From the NCBI GenBank assembly GCA_946534775.1, contig CAMNCZ010000090.1, positions 1 through 5,762 on the forward strand: 5,762 bases of DNA. Direction: 5' to 3'. This DNA is from an uncultured Eubacteriaceae bacterium. Lineage in GTDB: Bacteria > Bacillota > Clostridia > Lachnospirales > CAG-274. Shown here one piece after another: positions 1 to 5,470 of the stretch (positions within the stretch are counted from its first letter, which is position 1; each line of letters begins with the position of its first letter). Below the pieces are notes generated by a model. That model ran no database searches, had not been told where the DNA came from, and worked only from the letters and a program-made list of their open reading frames with translations. Position numbers and translations under genes: made by a program.

Positions 1-7
1 ATTTACT

Positions 8-955
8 ATGGCATTAGTTACAAGTACCGAAATGTTCAGAAAGGCTTATGAAGGCAAATATGCGATAGGTGCTTTCAATATCAACAATATGGAGATCATC
101 CAGGGCGTTACCCGCGGTGCTGCGAAAATGAACTCGGCTGTTATTTTACAGTGTTCCAAGAGTGCGCTTAAATATGCGGGCCCCAAATATCTTTACGGTA
201 TGGTTCAGGCAGCTATCGATGAAACGGGTATCGATATCGCGCTTCATTTAGACCATGGTCCCGACCTTGATACTGTAAAGCTTTGTGTTGAAAACGGTTT
301 TACTTCCGTAATGTTTGACGGTTCTCATTTTGAGTATGAAGAAAATGTTGCAAAGACAAAAGAAGTTGTTGAATACGCTCACGCTCACGGCGTTGTTGTT
401 GAGGCAGAACTCGGCAAGCTTGCAGGTGTGGAGGACGAAGTTAAGGTAGATGCCAAAAACGCTACTTACACAGACCCCGATCAGGCAGTTGATTTTGTTA
501 CAAGAACGGGCGTTGACTCACTTGCTATAGCTATAGGTACAAGCCATGGCGCTTACAAGTTCAAGGGTGAAGCTAAGCTTGATTTTGACCGTCTTGAAGT
601 TATCACAAAGAAACTTGACGAAGCGGGCTTCCCGAAATTCCCCATCGTTCTTCACGGTGCATCAAGCGTTGATCCCGCTGTTATCGAACTTTGCAACAAG
701 TACGGCGGCGCTTTGAAGGGCGCAAGCGGTATCCCTTACGATATGCTCAGAAAAGCAGCAAGTCTCGGTGTTTGCAAGATCAATATGGACACAGATATCC
801 GTCTTGCTATGACAGCGGGCATCAGACAGGAATTTGCAAACAAGCCCGAAGCATTCGACCCCCGCGGTTACCTCGGTGTTGCAAGAGATATGATCCAGGA
901 ACTTGTTGAAAACAAGATAGCAAATGTTCTCGGTTCAAAAGATTCTATGAAATAA
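8..955 (+). CDS. fba: Class II fructose-1,6-bisphosphate aldolase
   Basis: Cytosolic glycolytic and gluconeogenic enzyme that reversibly cleaves fructose 1,6-bisphosphate to dihydroxyacetone phosphate and glyceraldehyde 3-phosphate. The 315-residue product is a complete class II (zinc-dependent) ketose-bisphosphate aldolase. Visible landmarks are the N-terminal GAFNINNME (21-29), the HLDHG motif with catalytic Asp82 and zinc ligand His83, Glu134 in VEAELG, zinc ligand His180 in GTSHGAYK, zinc ligand His216 in VLHGAS, and the phosphate-binding NMDTD segment near 260. All metal and catalytic positions expected for the family are present. The related tagatose-bisphosphate aldolases share these motifs, but the general context and the length of about 310 favour FBP aldolase. 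The ATG at base 8 matches the usual family N-terminus; only seven bases precede it, so its ribosome site and promoter lie outside the window. The gene probably ends its own transcript, because a hairpin follows at 1071. Confidence 0.95.
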   Translation: MALVTSTEMFRKAYEGKYAIGAFNINNMEIIQGVTRGAAKMNSAVILQCSKSALKYAGPKYLYGMVQAAIDETGIDIALHLDHGPDLDTVKLCVENGFTSVMFDGSHFEYEENVAKTKEVVEYAHAHGVVVEAELGKLAGVEDEVKVDAKNATYTDPDQAVDFVTRTGVDSLAIAIGTSHGAYKFKGEAKLDFDRLEVITKKLDEAGFPKFPIVLHGASSVDPAVIELCNKYGGALKGASGIPYDMLRKAASLGVCKINMDTDIRLAMTAGIRQEFANKPEAFDPRGYLGVARDMIQELVENKIANVLGSKDSMK

Positions 956-989
956 AAGTTTAATGAAATAAAAGTTTAATGAAATAAAA
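947..989 (+). repeat. 16-bp tandem repeat, about 2.7 copies, across the fba stop codon
   Basis: The unit ATGAAATAAAAGTTTA occurs at 947-962 and 963-978, followed by a partial copy ATGAAATAAAA at 979-989. The first copy contains the last two codons (Met, Lys) and the stop codon of the aldolase gene. Copies two and three are therefore noncoding duplicates of the gene's 3' end. Copies are identical over their shared length, which suggests recent slippage during replication. No function is evident. Confidence 0.85.
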
Positions 990-1020
990 TAAAAAATTTT
1001 AAAATTATTTCAAAAAAGTA

Positions 1021-1058
1021 TTGACTTTTTTGTCGATTTATGTTTAAGTATTAATAAT
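1021..1058 (+). promoter_or_regulatory. Probable housekeeping promoter for guaB
   Basis: TTGACT at 1021-1026 resembles a -35 box. With a 17-base spacer it faces TTAAGT at 1044-1049, a weak -10 that is preceded by the extended -10 dinucleotide TG at 1041-1042. An overlapping alternative is TTGTCG at 1030-1035 with a 17-base spacer to AATAAT at 1053-1058, which has a better -10 and a poorer -35. Upstream, 990-1018 is rich in A and T tracts, like an UP element. Either register would start RNA at roughly 1056-1065, just ahead of the hairpin at 1071. The assignment rests on motif inspection only. Confidence 0.5.
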
Positions 1059-1070
1059 AACCTTTAACGA

Positions 1071-1116
1071 ACAGAAGATGTATATATTTGCCTGTATGTA
1101 CATCTTCTGTCTTTTT
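1071..1116 (+). terminator. Long hairpin with U-tract between fba and guaB (terminator or leader attenuator)
   Basis: ACAGAAGATGTA at 1071-1082 pairs perfectly with TACATCTTCTGT at 1099-1110. The stem can continue inward by five more pairs, two of them G-U wobbles, leaving a six-base loop at 1088-1093. CTTTTT follows directly at 1111-1116, as in an intrinsic terminator, although the stem is relatively poor in G and C. It is the only terminator-like structure after fba, 115 bases past the stop codon. It also lies downstream of the likely guaB promoter, so RNA from that promoter would contain it at its 5' end. It may therefore serve as the fba terminator, an attenuator for guaB, or a 5' stabilising stem. 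Confidence 0.55.
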
Positions 1117-1156
1117 AAACACATAAATCATCTACAACAGAAAAGGAGCGAGAAAA

Positions 1157-2668
1157 ATGGCGTTTTATTACAGCGAACCGTCGCATACATTCAGTGAATA
1201 TCTTTTGGTGCCGGGTTATTCATCGGCAGAGTGTGTTCCCCAGAATACCAGTCTGAGAACACCTATAGTAAAATTCAGAAAAGGTGAGGAGGAATCACCG
1301 CTTTATATGAATATTCCTCTTGTTTCAGCGATAATGCAGTCGGTCTCCGACGATAAGATGGCCATTGCACTTGCAAAAGAGGGCGGTATTTCGTTTATTT
1401 ACGGCTCTCAGTCCGTACAAAGCCAGGCAGATATGGTAAGACGTGTTAAAAGCTATAAAGCGGGTTTTGTTGTGAGTGATTCCAATATCCGTCCAGATCA
1501 GACACTTCAGGATATACTTGATTTAAAGGAAAAAAGCGGCCACGCTACAGTTGCCGTAACAGAAGACGGTACATCGCAGGGCAGACTTGTCGGCATAGTA
1601 ACAAGCCGTGACTACAGAATAAGCCGTATGGACCGTTCCACAAAGGTATCGGAATTTATGACACCCATAGACAAGGTCATTTATGCCGAAGAGGGTACAT
1701 CACTTAAAGAGGCAAACAACATAATCTGGGACAATAAACTCAATGCCCTGCCCATTGTCAGCAAAGACGGCAGACTTGTGTCTTTTGTTTTCAGAAAAGA
1801 TTATGATTCTCATAAAGAAAACCCGCTTGAACTGCTTGATGTTCACAAGCGCTACATCGTTGGCGCGGGTATAAACACACGAGATTACGCGGAACGTGTT
1901 CCCGCACTTGTTGAGGCGGGCGCAGACGTGCTTTGCATCGACAGTTCCGAAGGCTTCTCCGAATGGCAGAAACTTACTATCGATTGGATAAGAGAACATT
2001 ACGGTGACAGTGTTAAAGTCGGCGCGGGCAATGTTGTTGACAGAGACGGTTTCCGTTTCCTTGCCGAAGCGGGCGCAGACTTTGTTAAAATAGGTATTGG
2101 CGGCGGTTCTATTTGTATCACCCGTGAGACCAAGGGCATCGGCCGCGGTCAGGCAACAGCCGTTATCGAGGTTGCAGCCGCAAGAGACGAATATTTTAAA
2201 GAGACAGGTATTTATGTACCTATCTGTGCAGACGGCGGTATCGTTCACGATTACCATATTACGCTTGCGCTTGCAATGGGCTGCGATTTCTGTATGCTCG
2301 GCCGCTATTTCTCACGTTTTGAGGAAAGCCCGACAAATAAAGTTATCGTAAACGGCAACTATATGAAAGAATATTGGGGCGAAGGTTCCGCAAGGGCAAG
2401 AAACTGGCAGCGCTATGACCTGGGCGGCGACAAGAAACTTTCGTTTGAAGAGGGTGTTGACAGCTACGTTCCTTATGCGGGCTATCTGCACGACAACCTT
2501 GCCGTAACGCTTGCAAAGGTAAAACATACTATGTGCAACTGCGGCGCACTCACTATAACCGAACTTCAGCAAAAGGCAAAACTTACGCTTGTTTCTTCCG
2601 TAAGTATCATAGAAGGCGGCGCACACGATGTTGTGCTTAAAGACCAGAATATTACACCTGTAAAGTAA
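1157..2668 (+). CDS. guaB: IMP dehydrogenase, Tritrichomonas foetus-like type
   Basis: Oxidises IMP to XMP with NAD+, the committed step of guanine nucleotide synthesis in the cytosol. The 503-residue protein is a TIM barrel interrupted by two CBS domains at about 100-220. Catalytic Cys320 sits in the potassium-binding loop GGGSIC (315-320). Asp262 in CIDSS and Asp359 in ADGG bind nicotinamide and IMP, Arg419-Tyr420 in NWQRYDLGG form the mobile flap, and Glu432 matches the microbial-type flap residue. Several segments differ from ordinary bacterial Gua[12 protein letters not shown] instead of [18 protein letters not shown] instead of [19 protein letters not shown] instead of GPGSICTTR, and a C-terminal MCNCGALT...EGGAHDV region. 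From memory, these segments and the length match T. foetus IMPDH, with functional residues offset by one. The start is fixed by AGGAG at 1144-1148, eight bases upstream. The gene stands alone between the leader hairpin and a strong terminator, so it is probably monocistronic. Confidence 0.95.
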   Translation: MAFYYSEPSHTFSEYLLVPGYSSAECVPQNTSLRTPIVKFRKGEEESPLYMNIPLVSAIMQSVSDDKMAIALAKEGGISFIYGSQSVQSQADMVRRVKSYKAGFVVSDSNIRPDQTLQDILDLKEKSGHATVAVTEDGTSQGRLVGIVTSRDYRISRMDRSTKVSEFMTPIDKVIYAEEGTSLKEANNIIWDNKLNALPIVSKDGRLVSFVFRKDYDSHKENPLELLDVHKRYIVGAGINTRDYAERVPALVEAGADVLCIDSSEGFSEWQKLTIDWIREHYGDSVKVGAGNVVDRDGFRFLAEAGADFVKIGIGGGSICITRETKGIGRGQATAVIEVAAARDEYFKETGIYVPICADGGIVHDYHITLALAMGCDFCMLGRYFSRFEESPTNKVIVNGNYMKEYWGEGSARARNWQRYDLGGDKKLSFEEGVDSYVPYAGYLHDNLAVTLAKVKHTMCNCGALTITELQQKAKLTLVSSVSIIEGGAHDVVLKDQNITPVK

Positions 2669-2676
2669 TAAGATAA

Positions 2677-2714
2677 ATCAAAAAGGGCCGATTTGAGTGT
2701 CGGTCCTTTTTGAT
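2677..2714 (+). terminator. Rho-independent terminator of guaB
   Basis: A 15-base left arm (2677-2691) pairs with 2700-2714 with one G-U wobble around an eight-base loop. The core is AGGGCCGA facing TCGGTCCT, followed by TTTTT. The A-tract before the stem makes the element able to act on either strand. It begins eight bases after the guaB stop codon and isolates guaB from the next unit. Confidence 0.88.
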
Positions 2715-2746
2715 TGTGCAAAATTTGATATCCTCAACGACTAAAA

Positions 2747-2768
2747 TCTGTAAAAAAATCTTTACAGA
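2747..2768. promoter_or_regulatory. Operator-like palindrome over the -35 box
   Basis: TCTGTAAA at 2747-2754 and TTTACAGA at 2761-2768 are perfect inverted copies separated by six bases. The right half contains the -35 hexamer TTTACA (2761-2766) of the following promoter. A dimeric repressor bound here would block RNA polymerase. The symmetry and position are seen directly; the existence and identity of a regulator are inference. A-rich DNA yields such palindromes by chance fairly often. Confidence 0.35.
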
Positions 2769-2789
2769 CAGGGTAAATAATGTTATAAT
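2761..2789 (+). promoter_or_regulatory. Strong extended -10 sigma-A promoter
   Basis: TTTACA at 2761-2766 (one mismatch to TTGACA) lies exactly 17 bases from a perfect TATAAT at 2784-2789, which is preceded by TGT at 2781-2783 as an extended -10. Transcription should start near 2796, giving a leader of about 43 bases before the ATG at 2839. No terminator is visible before 5390, so this promoter may drive the whole run from the secreted protein through frr. Confidence 0.85.
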
Positions 2790-2838
2790 TACAGTAGATA
2801 AATATGATTGAAAACATAAATCAACAGGAGGTAATATT

Positions 2839-3618
2839 ATGAAAAAAATCATTGCTTTTGCGGCAGCCGCAATTATGGCTTTGTCAGCACCTGTCGCTGC
2901 TTTTGCGGAACAGGATATAGTTACAAACAAAAGAGTATATTATACAACAGGCTACAATAAGGCTGCTCTGTCTTATAATACGGCTTCGGTAAAACTCAAT
3001 AAAAAAGCCAACAACAAAGAGTATATAAAAGTTGATATCGTTTACCCTAATTTTAAGGGAAATACGGCCAATATCAAGGAGTTCAATGCAGAAAACAAAG
3101 CTAAGTACAAAAAAATCGGTGATGATTTTATAAAGGAATATTCAAAAACAGCAAAAGCTTATTTTGATACTGTATCAAAAAGCAGATCAAAGTCCGATGA
3201 AGCGCCTTATACGCTGAAACTTGATTATTCAATGAAGTTCAACAAAAATTCTGTTGTATCTGTTTTCTACACACTTAAAGAAACAACGCCCGATGGTGAG
3301 AAAGTGGAATACTATTCACAGAATTTTGACTTTGTAACAGGCAAGGAAATACAGCCCGACAGTGTTTCCATTATCCCAAAAAAGGGAGAAACTATGGAAC
3401 TTGCGGTAAATACTTTTAACTCAAAGATAAAAAACAACAAAAAAATGTATTATCAGGATGTTAAAATAACGGAAGAGGATATCCATTTTTACTTTGAGAA
3501 GGATTCTATGACATTCTATGTTCTTCCGGGTGTTATGGCGGAGGAAAGCCGCGGACTTGTAACATTTAAACTGGATGACAAGGCAGCGCGCAAATATCTT
3601 TTAAATCAGGTGAATTAA
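2839..3618 (+). CDS. Secreted DUF4163/DUF3298-like (RsiV-type) protein, function unknown
   Basis: The 259-residue product starts with a clear Sec signal peptide: basic MKK, a hydrophobic stretch to about residue 20, and a probable cleavage after Ala-Phe-Ala (21-23). No second membrane segment and no lipobox cysteine is present, so the mature protein should be exported and soluble. The mature part is rich in Lys, Asn and Tyr. Residues 62-105 (VDIVYPNFKG, then a helix with NAENKAKYKK) look like the DUF4163 half. Residues 155-245, with NFDFVTGKEI and FYVLPGVMAEESRGLVTFKL, resemble DUF3298, the domain seen in the extracellular part of the anti-sigma factor RsiV and in the deacetylase PdaC. No catalytic domain or anti-sigma region is attached, so its role is unknown; ligand sensing at the cell surface is a guess. 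The start is supported by AGGAGG at 2826-2831, seven bases upstream. The coding DNA is visibly more A-rich than guaB. The gene directly abuts the next one. Confidence 0.85.
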   Translation: MKKIIAFAAAAIMALSAPVAAFAEQDIVTNKRVYYTTGYNKAALSYNTASVKLNKKANNKEYIKVDIVYPNFKGNTANIKEFNAENKAKYKKIGDDFIKEYSKTAKAYFDTVSKSRSKSDEAPYTLKLDYSMKFNKNSVVSVFYTLKETTPDGEKVEYYSQNFDFVTGKEIQPDSVSIIPKKGETMELAVNTFNSKIKNNKKMYYQDVKITEEDIHFYFEKDSMTFYVLPGVMAEESRGLVTFKLDDKAARKYLLNQVN

Positions 3619-4077
3619 ATGTATGCGTTCTCACTTGACGGTGATGATATAAAAAAATTTATGAACTGTCTTTTAAGGGAAGAAAGTTTTGATATTTTCC
3701 GCGTGCACAGCTGCGAGATAACGACCTTTTGTTCTTTTAAGATAGACGGTACGCCAAATAAGGAATTTTTTGATGAAGGCAAGGCGCCCGACAAAAAATG
3801 TCCGTGGTCGCTTTTAAGACCCGTTGTGTTCGGGCTGATAAAGGGAAAAAAGCTGCCCAAGGTGTTTAAACTTGTGTTGGCGGTGCCAAGTGACAAACTG
3901 CCGCTTTTACACGATAACCTTGAAGAGGCTTTTCTGAACATCAGCTACGAGGCAGGCAAAATATTATTTACGACAGGCACGCTGCAAAAGGAGTTTCGCC
4001 TTGACAAACAGCACGATGCCGCTTATGAAAATTATATAAAAAAATTGTTTAAAAAGCTGGGACTTACAGCAATCTAA
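3619..4077 (+). CDS. DUF5721-like conserved hypothetical protein
   Basis: A 152-residue protein without signal peptide or membrane segment, hence probably cytosolic. It resembles the DUF5721 family of Clostridia, which has no known function. Features that fit my recollection of the family are an N-terminal helix with KKFMNCLLREESFD (12-25), ITTFCSFKIDG (34-44), the central WSLLRP (63-68) and LIKGKKLP (73-80) segments, FLNISYEAGKILFTTGT (105-121), and a basic C-terminal helix. No catalytic motif can be recognised. The ATG at 3619 follows the preceding stop codon with no spacing, and AGGTG at 3608-3612 inside the upstream gene supplies a ribosome site, so translation is probably coupled. pyrH begins 17 bases after its stop. 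Family assignment is from memory and should be confirmed by a profile search. Confidence 0.75.
   Translation: MYAFSLDGDDIKKFMNCLLREESFDIFRVHSCEITTFCSFKIDGTPNKEFFDEGKAPDKKCPWSLLRPVVFGLIKGKKLPKVFKLVLAVPSDKLPLLHDNLEEAFLNISYEAGKILFTTGTLQKEFRLDKQHDAAYENYIKKLFKKLGLTAI
4001..4029 (+). promoter_or_regulatory. Possible internal promoter for pyrH-frr
   Basis: Inside the 3' end of the DUF5721 gene there is a perfect -35 TTGACA (4001-4006), a 17-base spacer, and TATGAA (4024-4029), four of six matches to TATAAT. The start of transcription would be near 4036, about 60 bases before pyrH. It lies in coding sequence (Leu-Asp-Lys at the -35), so chance is a real alternative. Confidence 0.35.
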
Positions 4078-4084
4078 CAGAGAT

Positions 4085-4090
4085 GAGGGA
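4085..4090 (+). promoter_or_regulatory. Ribosome binding site that decides the pyrH start
   Basis: GAGGGA at 4085-4090 lies four bases before ATG 4095 (six if only GAGG pairs). The in-frame ATG at 4083 overlaps this site and has only a weak AACAGAG upstream. The site therefore favours translation from 4095, which also gives the normal UMP kinase N-terminus. Confidence 0.65.
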
Positions 4091-4094
4091 TAAA

Positions 4095-4793
4095 ATGTAC
4101 AAGAGAATAGTGCTTAAACTGAGTGGTGAGGCTATTTCAAGTTCGGCAGGGAATTTTGATAACGATATTATTTCGGGCATAGTAGACCAAATAAATAAGA
4201 TAATCGAAATGGGTACGCAGGTAACGCTTGTTATAGGCGGCGGCAATTTCTGGCGCGGCAGAAGCGCTAATCCCGCAATGGACAGAACAAAGGCCGACCA
4301 GATAGGTATGCTTGCAACTGTTATGAATGCAATTTATGTTGCGGATTTCATTAGGCAAAAAGGCGGAGATGCGACTGTAATGACGCCTATTACCATCGGT
4401 ACTGTGACGGAGCCGTTTTCAAAGGACCTTGCGGAAAAATATCTTGCGGAGAAAAAAGTGCTTATTTTTGCGGCAGGTATCGGACATCCGTTTTTCTCGA
4501 CCGATACGGTAACGGCACTGCGTGCTTGTGAACTTTCGGCAGATGCGATATTATTTGCAAAAAATATCGACGGTGTTTATGATAAAGACCCCGCGGTATA
4601 CCCCGATGCAAAGAAATTTGACGAGATACCCTGCAAAGATATTGTGGAGAAGAATTTAAAGGTTATCGACATAGCCGCAGCAAACCTTTGCTATGAGCAG
4701 AAGATACCCGTTGTTATATTCGGCCTTGCCGAAAAAGACGGTATAATCAAGGCTGCAAACGGCGAAAAAATAGGTACTGTTGTAACGGTTTAA
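4095..4793 (+). CDS. pyrH: Uridylate kinase (UMP kinase)
   Basis: Phosphorylates UMP to UDP with ATP in the cytosol, supplying all pyrimidine nucleotides; a hexameric amino-acid-kinase-fold enzyme unrelated to eukaryotic UMP-CMP kinase. The 232-residue product has the expected landmarks: KLSGEA (8-13) for phosphate binding, GGGNFWRGR (48-56), [13 protein letters not shown] (67-79) with the UMP-binding Asp68, PFFSTDT (132-138), and [10 protein letters not shown] (157-166) near the nucleotide base. Residues 128-131 read GIGH where GTGN is usual, a mild change at the UMP site. The start at 4095 is chosen over the in-frame ATG at 4083 because of the ribosome site and because the family normally begins three or four residues before the KLSGE strand; the longer form would add only Met-Arg-Asp-Lys. 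The gene follows the DUF5721 gene by 17 bases and precedes frr by 34, so the three are probably cotranscribed. In many bacteria the upstream partners would be rpsB and tsf. Confidence 0.96.
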   Translation: MYKRIVLKLSGEAISSSAGNFDNDIISGIVDQINKIIEMGTQVTLVIGGGNFWRGRSANPAMDRTKADQIGMLATVMNAIYVADFIRQKGGDATVMTPITIGTVTEPFSKDLAEKYLAEKKVLIFAAGIGHPFFSTDTVTALRACELSADAILFAKNIDGVYDKDPAVYPDAKKFDEIPCKDIVEKNLKVIDIAAANLCYEQKIPVVIFGLAEKDGIIKAANGEKIGTVVTV

Positions 4794-4827
4794 AATAAAA
4801 TTATTAATATATAAGGAGGGACGTAAT

Positions 4828-5382
4828 ATGTCCGATAAAACAAAAGTTTACGAAGAAAAAATGGAAAAAACGGTAAAAAACCTTGAGAGCGAACTTCAGA
4901 CGATACGCGCAGGCCGCGCAAATCCTCACGTTCTGGATAAAATAAAGGCAGAGTGCTACGGTATGGAAATGCCCGTAAACCAGCTTGCCAACATCGCTAC
5001 ACCCGAGGCGAGAGTAATTACTATCTCTCCTTATGATGCAAGCACATTAAAGGCTATCGAAAAGGCTATCAACCAGTCGGAACTGGGTATTCATCCCAAT
5101 AACGACGGTAAGGTGATAAGACTTGTTTTCCCCGAACTTACCGAGGAAAGACGTAAGGCGCTTACAAAAGATGTCAAGAAAAAAGGCGAGGATTCAAAGG
5201 TAGCTGTAAGAAATATCCGCCGTGATGCCGTTGACAAGGTAAAGAAAATGGAAAAGGCAAGCGAGATCACAGAGGACGAGCTTAAAAACCTTGAAACCGA
5301 GATACAGAAACTTACGGACAAGTTTGTTGCCGAAATAGACAAACTTGTGGAACTTAAAAACAAGGATATAATGTCAATTTGA
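4828..5382 (+). CDS. frr: Ribosome recycling factor
   Basis: Splits post-termination ribosomes together with EF-G so that subunits can be reused. The 184-residue length is standard for the family. The protein shows the two-domain pattern: a first helix of the three-helix bundle with [11 protein letters not shown] (23-33), a small beta-rich domain II (about residues 34-105, including [13 protein letters not shown] and [16 protein letters not shown]), and return helices with LTEERRKAL (104-112) and [10 protein letters not shown] (125-134), whose arginines contact 23S rRNA in the family. AAGGAGG at 4813-4819 is eight bases before the ATG. The 34-base spacer after pyrH is A/T-rich with no convincing promoter, so frr depends on upstream transcription. 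A strong terminator begins seven bases past its stop. Confidence 0.97.
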   Translation: MSDKTKVYEEKMEKTVKNLESELQTIRAGRANPHVLDKIKAECYGMEMPVNQLANIATPEARVITISPYDASTLKAIEKAINQSELGIHPNNDGKVIRLVFPELTEERRKALTKDVKKKGEDSKVAVRNIRRDAVDKVKKMEKASEITEDELKNLETEIQKLTDKFVAEIDKLVELKNKDIMSI

Positions 5383-5389
5383 TAAAATC

Positions 5390-5426
5390 AAAATAGTCTG
5401 AATGGATAGCTGTTCAGACTATTTTT
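5390..5426 (+). terminator. Rho-independent terminator between frr and uppS
   Basis: A 13-base arm at 5390-5402 ending in AGTCTGAA pairs perfectly with 5413-5425, around a ten-base loop that can shrink to four by two G-U pairs and one G-C pair. The right arm runs into TATTTTT. The element lies between two genes usually in one operon, so it may end most pyrH-frr transcripts and let a fraction read through to uppS. No clear promoter is visible between 5427 and 5470. Confidence 0.82.
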
Positions 5427-5470
5427 CATAAAAACGGATCTTGAGATTTTTTTAACAGAGAGGGAATAAT

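Noticed and set aside
980..1012. A/T-rich inverted repeat (TGAAATAA facing TTATTTCA) after fba, considered as a terminator.
   Set aside because: The stem is almost all A-T with a long internal A/T filler, and it is followed by an A-tract instead of a T-tract on the + strand. It is better read as A/T-rich DNA upstream of the promoter.
1056..1156. Purine riboswitch in the guaB leader.
   Set aside because: The conserved purine-aptamer junction and loop sequences are not present; only a single long hairpin is seen.
1700..2257. Open frame of 185 codons on the - strand inside guaB.
   Set aside because: It lies wholly within a well-supported gene on the other strand, has no recognisable family features and no ribosome site that stands out. 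It is a shadow of guaB codon use.
2652..2930. Open frame on the - strand covering the guaB terminator and the signal-peptide coding region.
   Set aside because: It crosses a terminator, a strong + strand promoter and a clear signal peptide; its hydrophobic stretch is simply the reverse reading of Ala-rich codons.
4083..4094. Upstream in-frame ATG as the pyrH start.
   Set aside because: It overlaps the good ribosome site for ATG 4095 and would add four residues not typical of the family, with only a weak site of its own.
4742..4747. Perfect TATAAT near the end of pyrH, considered as a promoter for frr.
   Set aside because: No acceptable -35 lies 16-18 bases upstream, and the hexamer is explained by Gly-Ile-Ile codons.
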